Shown here: in pieces, positions 29,291 to 37,803 of the stretch | Numbering within the stretch: the stretch's first letter is position 1 | How the letters are laid out: every line of letters starts with the position of its first letter | From: Pseudomonadota bacterium | GTDB taxonomy: Bacteria; Myxococcota_A; UBA9160; JADFDR01 | Length of the DNA stretch: 64,000 nucleotides | Reading direction: 5' to 3' | NCBI GenBank assembly: GCA_003353845.1 | Contig: PIVT01000008.1 | Coordinates: 1-64,000 of the forward strand | The notes under the pieces: model-generated | The model's input: only the letters and a program-made list of their open reading frames with translations | Database searches by the model: none | What the model was told of the DNA's origin: nothing | Translations under genes and position numbers: made by a program

Positions 29291-30596
29291 TCAGCTGAGG
29301 ATCCCCAGGAGCTGAGGGATCCATCTCCATGTTTAACAAGTCGAGGACGGATAAATTCCCAGCGGCGTCCTCCTCGGCGCGCTCAATCCGATAACAGAAC
29401 TGCTCTAAAGCGTTCTGGGAGGCCGCACCCCTCTTTTTCTTCGAGCGACGAATATCCTTCCCTAAACGCCACACCTCCAAGGCGTAGATTTGATCTGCCG
29501 GGCGAGCCAATTGATAACTTCCTGCCCCCGCGCCCTCGCGCGTAGAGACAAATCCCGCTTCCTCCAGCCAGTCCAAACGGCTGCGCACGTCATCCATGGC
29601 AGCGTTTAACCCCCGGGCCAACTCGGGAATGGAAAGCGCGGCACCTCCTTCACGAAAGGCTCTCGCAATCGTAAGTATCACATCCAACCCCAAGGTCTCA
29701 CCGGACTTCCTCGAACGCTCCGCATCTTGCACATAGGCCTTTAGACTGCCGAGATGCTGAACCGCATAAGCAAGAGCGGCGCCCAGCAGGACCACTACCC
29801 AGCACACGTAAATCCAAACGAACAAGAGTGGAAGCGTGGCGAAGCCACCAAAGATGGCACTGTACTTTGCCGTACCGATGTTCAAGCCAATAAAAATCTT
29901 TTGCGCAGAAACAAACAACAGACCTGAAAAGACTCCTCCGGTGAATGCAGGTAGGAAGCGCACTTTCGTATTGGGGAGCACCAAATACAAGAAAGCGAAG
30001 GAGAGACAGACCGTGACAAAAGGCACGTACTGCAATCCCATCTCATAAGTGCGCTCGAAAAAAGGAACCGTCAGCATTTTCTGTACGAGCGTTTGGCTGT
30101 CCAAGGTGGTTCGCAAGGACAAGCTCATGGCCAATAAACTGGGAGCCACGATCATTACCGTTAAATAATCAGAAAAACGCCGCACCCAAGTGCGCTGCTT
30201 CCGAACGCCCCATATTTGATTAAAGGCTTTTTCTACATTTCCCAAGGCCAAGATGCTCGTGACAAAGGCGACGATGCCACCGATGGTTCCCAGTCCTGAG
30301 AAGTCAGCATTCTGAACCAATTCGACGATCCAATCGATGGTCTCCGGGCTCCCGGCGGCCAGTGGTTCAACCACCATCCGTGCCAGACCTTCGCTTTTTC
30401 CAAACACGTTAATCATGGAAATCCCCAAGGCCAGAATGGGGACGAGGGAAAGAACCGTTACGTAGGTAAGTGCGCCCGCACGCAAGAACACTTGATCACC
30501 CACGATGTCGCGATAAAGGTGCAAACCCACTTGAATTAAGTCGGGCCACTCCAATCCTTGCTGATCATTGGGGAGTTCACTGTCAACCTGATTCAT
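29283..30596 (-). CDS. YihY/BrkB-family inner membrane protein with C-terminal winged-helix domain
   Basis: 437 residues from the ATG at 30596 (purine-rich GAGGGTGGAG upstream). About six membrane helices span the first 280 residues, with family blocks ALTYVTVLSLVPILA and FNQIWGVRKQRTW. The last 130 residues form a winged-helix-like domain (LSIPELARGLNAAMDDVRSRLDWLEEAGFVS...YQLARPADQI), similar in pattern to Rrf2/MarR folds and seen in the long UPF0761 members. The old name RNase BN for this family is wrong. Function unknown; it is co-transcribed with comEA and the desulfurase by overlap. Confidence 0.88.
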   Translation of the reverse strand: MNQVDSELPNDQQGLEWPDLIQVGLHLYRDIVGDQVFLRAGALTYVTVLSLVPILALGISMINVFGKSEGLARMVVEPLAAGSPETIDWIVELVQNADFSGLGTIGGIVAFVTSILALGNVEKAFNQIWGVRKQRTWVRRFSDYLTVMIVAPSLLAMSLSLRTTLDSQTLVQKMLTVPFFERTYEMGLQYVPFVTVCLSFAFLYLVLPNTKVRFLPAFTGGVFSGLLFVSAQKIFIGLNIGTAKYSAIFGGFATLPLLFVWIYVCWVVVLLGAALAYAVQHLGSLKAYVQDAERSRKSGETLGLDVILTIARAFREGGAALSIPELARGLNAAMDDVRSRLDWLEEAGFVSTREGAGAGSYQLARPADQIYALEVWRLGKDIRRSKKKRGAASQNALEQFCYRIERAEEDAAGNLSVLDLLNMEMDPSAPGDPQLSE

Positions 30597-31032
30597 CCAC
30601 TCCACCCTCATCGACTATTAGGTACGGCCTTAACCGCTTCAAGGTAACTGGCCCGATACCGGAAACATTCCTTAGCTGCTCCACTGTTTGAAAAGGCTGC
30701 CTCTCCCGCAAACGCAGAATGGCATCCGCACGAGCGGGTCCCAACCCTGGCAAGGCCTCTAACGCGGCCGCATTCACGCGATTCAAATCTAATTTCAACC
30801 CGTAGAGCAGGCGCGCCGGTCCACGTATTTCTGCATGAGAAGCACCTTCCCGCGGACAACGCACGGCGATGGTCGAACCTGAGACACTCGCCACGGCACT
30901 GGGAGTGGGGCAAGCCGCCAAGCGCTCGGAGCCCTGGCTGGAGCGCTCAAGCCAAGCGTCCGCAACCAAAAGCACAAACATCAGGATGACCAAAGCTAGA
31001 GCCGCGCGGGAGGTGGAGCCTCTATCGTTCAT
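30583..31032 (-). CDS. ComEA-like helix-hairpin-helix DNA-binding protein, membrane-anchored
   Basis: 149 residues from the ATG at 31032 (GGGAGG, 8-nt spacing). An N-terminal membrane anchor (ALALVILMFVLLVADAWL) is followed by a short periplasmic linker and a tandem HhH module (LNRVNAAALEALPGLGPARADAILRLRE and LRNVSGIGPVTLKRLRPYL). Such proteins bind DNA in the periplasm during competence, but short ComEA-like proteins are common in species without proven transformation. It overlaps brkB by 14 nt. No other com gene lies in the window. Confidence 0.85.
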   Translation of the reverse strand: MNDRGSTSRAALALVILMFVLLVADAWLERSSQGSERLAACPTPSAVASVSGSTIAVRCPREGASHAEIRGPARLLYGLKLDLNRVNAAALEALPGLGPARADAILRLRERQPFQTVEQLRNVSGIGPVTLKRLRPYLIVDEGGVDESG

Positions 31033-31067
31033 AGTTTCCACCTCCCACACAGATCTCTCTTCTCATT

Positions 31068-32309
31068 CTAGCTCTCAGCGACCGGTGCCTCTGCGCCGTC
31101 GTCGACAAAGGCCGCGTGAAGGGAACGCACGGCGAGTTCGGTATACTTTTCTCCGATCACCACCGACACCTTGATTTCACTGGTCGTAATCATTTGAATG
31201 TTGATGCCGTCAGCAGCCAACACTTCAAACATGCGCGAAGCCACACCTGCGTGGTCCTTCATGCCCAAGCCGACAATAGACACCTTGGTAATGCTTTCAT
31301 CTCCCTCGACCGCTTTCGCTCCCATTTTGCTCGAAACGGATTTAGAAAGCTTCAAAGCCTCCTCGTAATCGTCACGCGGCACGGTAAAGGTGATGTCCGT
31401 CGCGCCATCCAGGCCCATGTTTTGAACAATCATATCCACCACGAAACCGGCCTCGGACAAGGCAGTAAACAATGTGGCAGCGACACCGGGATGGTCCTCT
31501 ACACCGCGAACGCGAATCTTCGCCTCGTTTCGATTATAGGTGACACCCGAGACAACCAACTTCTCCATAACATCCTCCTCGCGGGTTACCCAAGTTCCTT
31601 CCTCATCACTGAAGGAAGATCGAACATGCAGGGGAATCCCGTACTTCATGGCAAACTTCACGGACCGCAATTGCAACACCTTGGCACCCAGGCTGGCCAA
31701 CTCAAGCATCTCCTCAAAGGAGATACGGGAAAGCTTCTTGGCCGAAGGAACCATGTTGGGATCCGCGGTAAATACGCCCGCGACATCGGTGTAAATCTCA
31801 CATACATCTGCTTTCAGAGCGGCAGCCACTGCGACAGCAGAGGTATCGGACCCGCCTCTTCCCAGAGTGGTGATATTGCCCTCGTCATCAACGCCCTGAA
31901 ATCCGGCGATGACGGCAATTGCCCCGTCATCGAGAGTCTTGTGAATCCGATCCGCATCGATGCTCTTAATACGTGCCTTGGTATGGGCCTTATCCGTGAG
32001 AAAACCCATTTGCGCACCATTAAAGGAACTGGCCTTTGCGCCCATGCCTTGAATCGCCATGGACAGCAACGCGATGGTTTTTTGTTCGCCGGTACTTACC
32101 AAGGCATCGTATTCGCGCGGCGGTGGAGTTTCCCCACCAAGTTCACGCGCCAACTCGACAAGCTTATTGGTCTCACCCGACATCGCCGAGACAACGACGG
32201 CCACCTTGTTTCCGGCACGCTGAGTTGCAACGACACGCTCCGCCACGGCGCGGATTCGCTCGGCGTTTCCGACGCTCGTGCCACCATATTTTTGGACGAT
32301 CAGTCCCAT
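31068..32309 (-). CDS. lysC: Aspartate kinase
   Basis: First step of the aspartate family pathway (Lys, Thr, Met, diaminopimelate). 413 residues. The kinase domain starts with VQKYGGTSVGNAERI and has GRGGSDTSAVAVAAAL. Two C-terminal ACT domains follow (GVEDHPGVAATLFTALSEAGFVVDMIVQNM and GLGMKDHAGVASRMFEVLAADGINIQMI), so allosteric control by lysine or threonine is expected. It is monofunctional, with no homoserine dehydrogenase domain. It lies 91 nt after tsaE. Confidence 0.97.
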   Translation of the reverse strand: MGLIVQKYGGTSVGNAERIRAVAERVVATQRAGNKVAVVVSAMSGETNKLVELARELGGETPPPREYDALVSTGEQKTIALLSMAIQGMGAKASSFNGAQMGFLTDKAHTKARIKSIDADRIHKTLDDGAIAVIAGFQGVDDEGNITTLGRGGSDTSAVAVAAALKADVCEIYTDVAGVFTADPNMVPSAKKLSRISFEEMLELASLGAKVLQLRSVKFAMKYGIPLHVRSSFSDEEGTWVTREEDVMEKLVVSGVTYNRNEAKIRVRGVEDHPGVAATLFTALSEAGFVVDMIVQNMGLDGATDITFTVPRDDYEEALKLSKSVSSKMGAKAVEGDESITKVSIVGLGMKDHAGVASRMFEVLAADGINIQMITTSEIKVSVVIGEKYTELAVRSLHAAFVDDGAEAPVAES

Positions 32310-32400
32310 TCTGCCTTACTCCTCACGATTCACAGCAACTTCTTTCAAATCACCATTTACAAACGCGCCATCACAAAAACGCCTACGACTCCTTTGCGCT

Positions 32401-32952
32401 TCAATCTGCAGTGCCCGAGAGCGCTTCCCGCCAAACCGCTAATACGCCTTCCGCATTCTCGCCCTCAGCTCTCGCCTCGAAGCAGCGGACTTCCAATCCC
32501 TGCGCTTCTCCAGGACGATCCAGTTGGATATGGAGTTGCGAACTCGGAAACACGCCGGGAAAGCGGTTGGCCCATTCGACCACCAGAATTCTTTCCGGCC
32601 CCAGGTAATCTTCAAACCCTGAGGCCCAAAGCCTTTCCTCGTGCTCCACGCGGTACAAATCCGCATGCACCAAACAGCGCCCCTCGCTCTCTCCATCCGC
32701 TGCCAAGCGATACTCATTGGCAATCACGAAGGTGGGACTCGCGACCTGTTCGACATCCAACCCCAGACCACGGGCCAACCCTCGCACAAAGGCCGTCTTC
32801 CCGGAGCCCAGAGGTCCGTCCAGACACACTAACAGCCCGGCAGGCCCGATGGACTTCGCCAAGGCCGCCGCAGCGCTTTCCGTCTCTTCAACGCCCTTGG
32901 ACGTAAAAGAAAGGGACCTATTGGATACCGATTCCGACAAGGCTACGCCCAC
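32401..32952 (-). CDS. tsaE: tRNA threonylcarbamoyladenosine biosynthesis ATPase TsaE
   Basis: ATPase that works with TsaB, TsaC and TsaD to make t6A37. 183 residues, longer than the usual 150. Walker A is DGPLGSGKTAFVRGLARGLG, followed by SPTFVIANEY, HADLYRVE and VVEWANRFPGVFP. A GTG start at 32952 has AGGA 6 nt upstream. A promoter with four 11-bp-spaced repeats lies about 90-155 bp upstream. The first 30 residues before the P-loop are somewhat extended. Confidence 0.94.
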   Translation of the reverse strand: MGVALSESVSNRSLSFTSKGVEETESAAAALAKSIGPAGLLVCLDGPLGSGKTAFVRGLARGLGLDVEQVASPTFVIANEYRLAADGESEGRCLVHADLYRVEHEERLWASGFEDYLGPERILVVEWANRFPGVFPSSQLHIQLDRPGEAQGLEVRCFEARAEGENAEGVLAVWREALSGTAD

Positions 32953-33037
32953 TGATTATCCTATTTTTCGTTTTAAAATCAGCTGATTGACTCTGCGCGC
33001 CCCTCCCGCATCGCTTTCGGGGGTTCGCGGCGCTCGA

Positions 33038-33066
33038 ACTATACCCGAGAGCCCAGGCGGGGTCAG
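33038..33066 (-). promoter_or_regulatory. Candidate promoter of tsaE operon
   Basis: On the minus strand CTGACC (33066-33061), a 17-bp spacer and TATAGT (33043-33038) give a plausible sigma-70 promoter, about 85 bp before the tsaE GTG. The four phased repeats end 2 bp upstream of the -35. Confidence 0.5.
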
Positions 33067-33068
33067 GT

Positions 33069-33109
33069 CTCAGAACTCTCTCAGAGCTATCTCAGAAGCG
33101 ACTCAGAAC
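33069..33109 (-). promoter_or_regulatory. Four direct repeats with exact 11-bp period (activator-type operator)
   Basis: CTCAGA occurs at 33069-33074, 33080-33085, 33091-33096 and 33102-33107. Read on the minus strand the unit is [GC][TC]TCTGAG followed by 3 free bases, four times. Head-to-tail sites phased by one helical turn next to a -35 are typical of OmpR/PhoB-class regulators. The regulator is not known. Confidence 0.7.
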
Positions 33110-33185
33110 CCAAGCCTCGCCCGAATTTTGCACAGGCAGGGGACAGGAAAAGACAAGGGGCGCTCAGGTCGGGCAAATCACGAAT

Positions 33186-34892
33186 TCAGGCTTCGGGGAA
33201 ACTCATCACGAATCCGGGATCGAGATCGGGCGCCGAGGCTGCCTCTCGCAACTCTTTCATGCAAGGCGGGATGGCCTGAGAAAGTTCTTCGGCCAACAAA
33301 CCCGCCGAGCCCGAACGACTGGAAATCCGGTCTGCTGCAAATCCGTGCACGTAAGCTGCCAAGGCCGCTGCGTCAAAGGCCTCCAACCCCTGTGCCAGGA
33401 AACTGGCGACCAGACCTGTCAACACATCACCCGTTCCGCCAGTGGCCAGGGACACATCACCCGTTGGATTAATGACCACGTGCCCATGGGCATCCGCAAT
33501 CACGCTGCCCGGCCCCTTCAGCAAGACCACACAGCCCGCACGCAAAGCCAGTTCTCTGGCCGCTGCAACACGGTCTTGGTTGATTTCCCGGTTCGTCCAA
33601 TCCAACAAACGCGAGGCCTCACCGGGGTGTGGCGTCAGCACACTCTGCGCAGAGCGCTCTCGCAGCACACGCAAAGGATCACTCTGTTCCACACCTTCCG
33701 GGCCAAAGCCCACCAAGGCATTCAATCCATCCGCATCCAAAACCACAGGGATTTCAATTTGCGGCAAGAGCCTTCGTATCAATTCTTGCGTTTCGGCCTC
33801 TTGTCCGATTCCCGGGCCCAAGGCAACGCACTGTTTCCCCTGCGCTACTTCCAGGACGGCTTTCTCCGCCTCCAATGCCAGACCGTGCCGTGCGGTCTCG
33901 GCCAGGGAGGTGGTCATGGCTTCGGTGCACTTGGTTTCTAAAATGGGCTGCAGGGTATGCGGCACGGCGACCGTAATGAGCCCCGCCCCACCCCGTCCGG
34001 CCCCCCAAGCAGCCAAGGCTGCTGCTCCTGTCTTGCCCGAGGAACCCGCAACCACCAACACGTGCCCGAAGCTTCCCTTGTGATTGGACGGGCTGCGCTC
34101 GGGCAAAACCTGTCCCACACCTCGTTTTCTCAAGAGCCTGGCAGAGGAAACGGTTTCGGGGGTTTCCTCGGCAATGCCAATGCGAGCGACACGTATTTTT
34201 CCTGACAAGGAACGACCGGGCTCAAGACAAAGGCCCAGTTTTGGCGAGCCCAAGGTAAGTGTGCGTGTCGCACGCACCGTCTCACCAAGGCAAATTCCAC
34301 GATCCGCGTGCAAACCCGAAGGCAGGTCTACCGCAATCACGCAGATATCTTCCGCCACGTCATTCAAGATCCGAATCAAGGGGGCGACGTTTCCAGTGAC
34401 TTCCCGATCTAAACCCGTTCCAAAAATCGCATCAATAATGACATCCGAAGCGCTCAGCAGCGACAACAACTCGGCGCCCTGTTCCCCGTCTTCCGACAAG
34501 GATGCCGGTACCACGAAAGGATCGAGTCCTAGATGGAGGGCTCGCTTGAAATTCGCCGCAGCATCACCCTTCAAATCAGTCGTGGGTTTGGTTGAAAGGA
34601 TGCGGACCGAATACCCGGCCATGTGCAGATGTCGCGCTGCCACATAGCCATCGCCACCGTTGTTCCCCGCTCCGCAGAGAACGCTGACCCGACCCTCGCG
34701 GCCGAGGCCTGCGTCGTTCAACACCTCGATCGCTTCTTCCGCCACTGCGCGGCCTGCCGATTCCATCAACAAGCCACCCGGCACATCGAGGGTTTCGATG
34801 GTATAGCCATCCAGGGAACGCATCTCTTGCGCGCTCACAAGATTCCAAGCATCTGATTGAAAACTTAGGGGGAGCTGATTTTTTTGTTTCAC
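33186..34892 (-). CDS. nnr: Bifunctional NAD(P)H-hydrate epimerase / ADP-dependent NAD(P)H-hydrate dehydratase
   Basis: Repairs hydrated NADH and NADPH. 568 residues. The N-terminal YjeF_N epimerase domain has CGAGNNGGDGYVAARHL and DAIFGTGLDREVTG. The C-terminal ribokinase-like dehydratase has SNHKGSFGHVLVVAGSSGKTGAA, GPGIGQE and GGTGDVLTGLVA. The GTG at 34892 has a GGGAGG 7 nt upstream and is preferred to the longer frame that runs into the pdxJ-like gene. It follows the pdxJ-like gene as in deltaproteobacterial loci, but no acpS is present between them. Confidence 0.95.
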   Translation of the reverse strand: MKQKNQLPLSFQSDAWNLVSAQEMRSLDGYTIETLDVPGGLLMESAGRAVAEEAIEVLNDAGLGREGRVSVLCGAGNNGGDGYVAARHLHMAGYSVRILSTKPTTDLKGDAAANFKRALHLGLDPFVVPASLSEDGEQGAELLSLLSASDVIIDAIFGTGLDREVTGNVAPLIRILNDVAEDICVIAVDLPSGLHADRGICLGETVRATRTLTLGSPKLGLCLEPGRSLSGKIRVARIGIAEETPETVSSARLLRKRGVGQVLPERSPSNHKGSFGHVLVVAGSSGKTGAAALAAWGAGRGGAGLITVAVPHTLQPILETKCTEAMTTSLAETARHGLALEAEKAVLEVAQGKQCVALGPGIGQEAETQELIRRLLPQIEIPVVLDADGLNALVGFGPEGVEQSDPLRVLRERSAQSVLTPHPGEASRLLDWTNREINQDRVAAARELALRAGCVVLLKGPGSVIADAHGHVVINPTGDVSLATGGTGDVLTGLVASFLAQGLEAFDAAALAAYVHGFAADRISSRSGSAGLLAEELSQAIPPCMKELREAASAPDLDPGFVMSFPEA

Positions 34893-34947
34893 GGGCCAAC
34901 CTCCCACATCACATCGACCAAGTGCGAACCAGGTAACCAGGGTCGAA

Positions 34948-35655
34948 TCAGGAAACCAGGGAGCGGAAATCTCGAATCGCGCGGTCAATCCCCACTAAAA
35001 GGGAACGCGTTAAGATGCTGCGTCCAATGGTAACCTGTATGGCCATTGGAACAGCATTAATAATGGAGTCCACATTCCGGAAGTCCAAGCCCCCACCAAT
35101 ACTGACGTCAAAGCGCAGCTTTGCGGCAAGCATCGAAGCATCGGTTAGCCGCGCAAGTTCAGGCCCACGTTTTTCTTCCGGCAAATCAGCGGCGTAGCGC
35201 GTATAGAGTTCGATACTTCGCAACCCGACGGAGTGAGCTGCCTTTACGTGGTCGAGTTCAGGCGCGACGATGGCACCCGTCGGAATATCTGCATCGCTCA
35301 AGCCCCTCAAAATAGGAGCCACCTCGGCATCCGCCTTGTGCAAATTCAAGGGCCCGTAAGAGGAGGTGCCGTAGCGATCTTCCTCAATCAACAGCACTCT
35401 TCCGGGACGTACCTCCAAGGCCAATCTCAACATACTTTGAGAGGGAGGGATGCAAAGCTCAAACAGTGGAACCGATTGCGCCAGGCGCTGCAAATCGGAC
35501 TCTCGGATTCCCGTCTGGTTCTCGGAAATACTTAATCGAATACGATCGCCCCCGGCCAGGTCCACGAGGGCCGCGATACCCGCTAAATCGATCTCTTCGC
35601 CAACAGCATCTCGCCAGGCAACCAGGCCGTTCAGGGATACGCAACAACGTGTCAT
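34948..35655 (-). CDS. Divergent PdxJ-like protein, catalytic residues mostly lost
   Basis: 235 residues from the ATG at 35655 (GGAGGG, 6-nt spacing). Length, block order and the C-terminal ELARLTDASMLAAKL...GGGLDFRNV...GRSILTRSLLVGI match pyridoxine 5'-phosphate synthase. Compared by eye with E. coli PdxJ, VNIDH reads VSLNG, VHLREDRRH reads LSISENQTG, NLEMA reads ELCIP, AGHGL reads IGGGL, and NIGHAI reads TIGRSI. The active-site His, Arg and Glu and one phosphate-site His are gone. It occupies the usual pdxJ position after glmM. Pyridoxal phosphate synthesis is therefore doubtful; another role or a structural paralogue is inference. Confidence 0.8.
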   Translation of the reverse strand: MTRCCVSLNGLVAWRDAVGEEIDLAGIAALVDLAGGDRIRLSISENQTGIRESDLQRLAQSVPLFELCIPPSQSMLRLALEVRPGRVLLIEEDRYGTSSYGPLNLHKADAEVAPILRGLSDADIPTGAIVAPELDHVKAAHSVGLRSIELYTRYAADLPEEKRGPELARLTDASMLAAKLRFDVSIGGGLDFRNVDSIINAVPMAIQVTIGRSILTRSLLVGIDRAIRDFRSLVS

Positions 35656-35709
35656 ATGAAACCCTCCGTCTTTCGATACCGTATAATCAGGGCTGACCAA
35701 AAACCAGTC

Positions 35710-37092
35710 TTAACTAGCGTGGCTTACCAATGCCTTCTGTGCGATGGCGGCAAGTTCCTCCGCCAGTGACTGCACGTGTTCCTTGTTCTCGCCTTCAATC
35801 ATCACGCGAAGCAACGATTCCGTTCCGCTGTAGCGAAGAAGAACTCGCCCTTTATCGTCCAACTCTTTTTCCACTCTTTCAAGTGCTTCAACGATAGCGG
35901 GAACCTCTTCAAGGGGCGGCTTGCTCGCCACTTTCACATTGAGCAGCACTTGTGGGTACAGCGTCAGTAGCTTTGACAACTCCGACAAGCGCTTCTTCTG
36001 GCTGCGCATAATCGACAGGATCTGAAGTGCCGTTACAAGGCCATCACCCGTCGCGTTGTGATCCAATAAAACGATGTGACCCGATTGCTCACCACCCAGG
36101 TTGTATCCGCCATCACGCATAGCCTCCACAACATAGCGATCACCTACCTGGGTCCGGATCAGATCCAAACCCATTTCCTCCAAGGCTTTTTCCAATCCCA
36201 AATTACTCATTACCGTAGCAACCACGGCATTGCCCTTGAGGACACCGCGTCGCTGCATATCCTGTGCGCAAAGAGCAAGGATCGTGTCCCCGTCAATCAC
36301 CTCTCCACGCTCATCCACCATAACGACACGATCGGCGTCACCATCCAAGGCAATCCCGACGTCGGCGCGCAGTTCACGCACCTTGGCCGCCATTTTCTCA
36401 GGATGAAGCGATCCGCAATCAAGATTGATGTTATAGCCGTCGGGTTCAACGCCAATCGTAAAGACTTCCGCGCCCAATTCACGCAAGGCGGTCGGTGCAA
36501 CCTTGTAGCCCGCACCATTGCCACAATCCAGGACGACGCGTAGACCGTCGAGTGTGAGTTCATTCGGGAAGGTTTGCTTGGCAAACACGACATAGCGTCC
36601 GCGCACATCATCGATGCGCTTGGCCCGTCCAATATGTTCCGGGCTCTCGCAAACTTGAAGTTTATGGTGATGAATCAGTTTCTCGATGCGCTGCTCCACA
36701 TCATCCGGAAGTTTAAAGCCATCTTTCGAAAAGAATTTGATGCCATTATCGCAATAGGGATTATGGCTTGCCGTAATCATGATCCCGGCATCACATCGCA
36801 TATCAACCGTCAAAAAGGCCATGGCCGGCGTGGGTACAGGGCCGACCTGCAAGACGTCTACACCCATGGAACAGATACCCGATGTCAGCGCACTTTCGAA
36901 CATATAACCCGAAACGCGCGTATCCTTTCCGATAATCACGCGGTGCCTTTGACCCCCCGTCAAGTTGAACACATGCGCCAGGGCCTGGCCCAGGGACATG
37001 GCCATCTCGGCAGTCATGGGATGGCAATTGGCGGTACCGCGGACGCCATCCGTTCCAAATAGTTTTTCGATCTTCACTTCGACCATTCTCAT
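35710..37092 (-). CDS. glmM: Phosphoglucosamine mutase
   Basis: Interconverts glucosamine 6-phosphate and 1-phosphate for UDP-GlcNAc, feeding peptidoglycan and LPS. 460 residues. N-terminal FGTDGVRGTAN, the phospho-serine loop in TASHNPYCDNGIKFF, the metal site DGDADRVVMVDERG, the sugar loop GGEQSGHIVL and the phosphate-binding RYSGTESLLRVM are all present. Two ATGs (37092 and 37086) share an AGGG. It follows cdaR by 8 nt, the known cdaA-cdaR-glmM arrangement in which GlmM and CdaA interact. Confidence 0.97.
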   Translation of the reverse strand: MRMVEVKIEKLFGTDGVRGTANCHPMTAEMAMSLGQALAHVFNLTGGQRHRVIIGKDTRVSGYMFESALTSGICSMGVDVLQVGPVPTPAMAFLTVDMRCDAGIMITASHNPYCDNGIKFFSKDGFKLPDDVEQRIEKLIHHHKLQVCESPEHIGRAKRIDDVRGRYVVFAKQTFPNELTLDGLRVVLDCGNGAGYKVAPTALRELGAEVFTIGVEPDGYNINLDCGSLHPEKMAAKVRELRADVGIALDGDADRVVMVDERGEVIDGDTILALCAQDMQRRGVLKGNAVVATVMSNLGLEKALEEMGLDLIRTQVGDRYVVEAMRDGGYNLGGEQSGHIVLLDHNATGDGLVTALQILSIMRSQKKRLSELSKLLTLYPQVLLNVKVASKPPLEEVPAIVEALERVEKELDDKGRVLLRYSGTESLLRVMIEGENKEHVQSLAEELAAIAQKALVSHAS

Positions 37093-37100
37093 ATTCCCTT

Positions 37101-37799
37101 TTAGGGTTTCTTTTCAGCTTCTACGTCAATTTCAGGTTCAGGAGGCGGCGGGATCGGATTGATTTCAACCTTGATCTTGATGGGATCTTCATCTGCTCGC
37201 CAGACTGTACGCGCATTAATGGAGACTCGCACTTCTCGCTCAATGGATTCTTTTGCGTCGGCGATGGAAATGGTTTCCGTTGACAGTTCTTTGAGACGCT
37301 TCACCTCACTGCGCGCTCCGGTGATTCGCACGCGATTCGGTTTGAGCGTGACCGCACCCAACTCGAATCCCTCCGCAGGCACACCATCTATATCGGGTCG
37401 CAAATTTACCGTCTGTGTCCAGCGCCTCTCCAGTTCCACCTCAATCAAAGAAGGCGATCGCGCCACGATGCCCAAGCCACGCGGCAATTCAGCTTCCAGT
37501 TGAGACAAATCCACCTCAAAATTCGAGCGCCCGGCATTTAAACCATCCAGGTCAATTTCATATCCCAATTTATCGGGATTCAAGGAATTCAAAGCGGTGC
37601 GCCGACCCCGAATACGGACATTGATCACTCCGGCATTCTGATCGGTAATCACCAGGATATCCGATGTGCCTGTAAAAATAACGGGGATGTCATAGGCGCG
37701 GTCGATGGAAGTGGACCCCTGCGCCACCATCCATAGGAACACCGAAATCGCCAATGCGATGGCCATGAATCCCGGATGTACCACACGACGATTGCTCAC
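37101..37799 (-). CDS. cdaR: YbbR-domain protein, CdaA regulator CdaR
   Basis: 232 residues. One N-terminal membrane helix (GFMAIALAISVFLWMVA) and two YbbR repeats in the periplasm (about 40-120 and 125-210), ending in a Pro/Glu-rich tail. CdaR binds and modulates the diadenylate cyclase CdaA in Firmicutes; the same role is inferred here from adjacency. GTG start at 37799 with GGAGG 9 nt upstream and a 4-nt gap from cdaA. Confidence 0.88.
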   Translation of the reverse strand: MSNRRVVHPGFMAIALAISVFLWMVAQGSTSIDRAYDIPVIFTGTSDILVITDQNAGVINVRIRGRRTALNSLNPDKLGYEIDLDGLNAGRSNFEVDLSQLEAELPRGLGIVARSPSLIEVELERRWTQTVNLRPDIDGVPAEGFELGAVTLKPNRVRITGARSEVKRLKELSTETISIADAKESIEREVRVSINARTVWRADEDPIKIKVEINPIPPPPEPEIDVEAEKKP

Positions 37800-37803
37800 G
37801 CCT

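Noticed and set aside
29283-30596. Naming the BrkB-like gene ribonuclease BN
   Set aside because: That name came from a misassignment; the protein is a multi-helix membrane protein without nuclease motifs.
31116-32906. 596-codon open frame on the plus strand
   Set aside because: It runs antisense through lysC and tsaE and its composition matches an antisense shadow.
33069-33109. CRISPR array
   Set aside because: Units are only 6-8 bp with 3-5-bp gaps; far too short for repeats and spacers.
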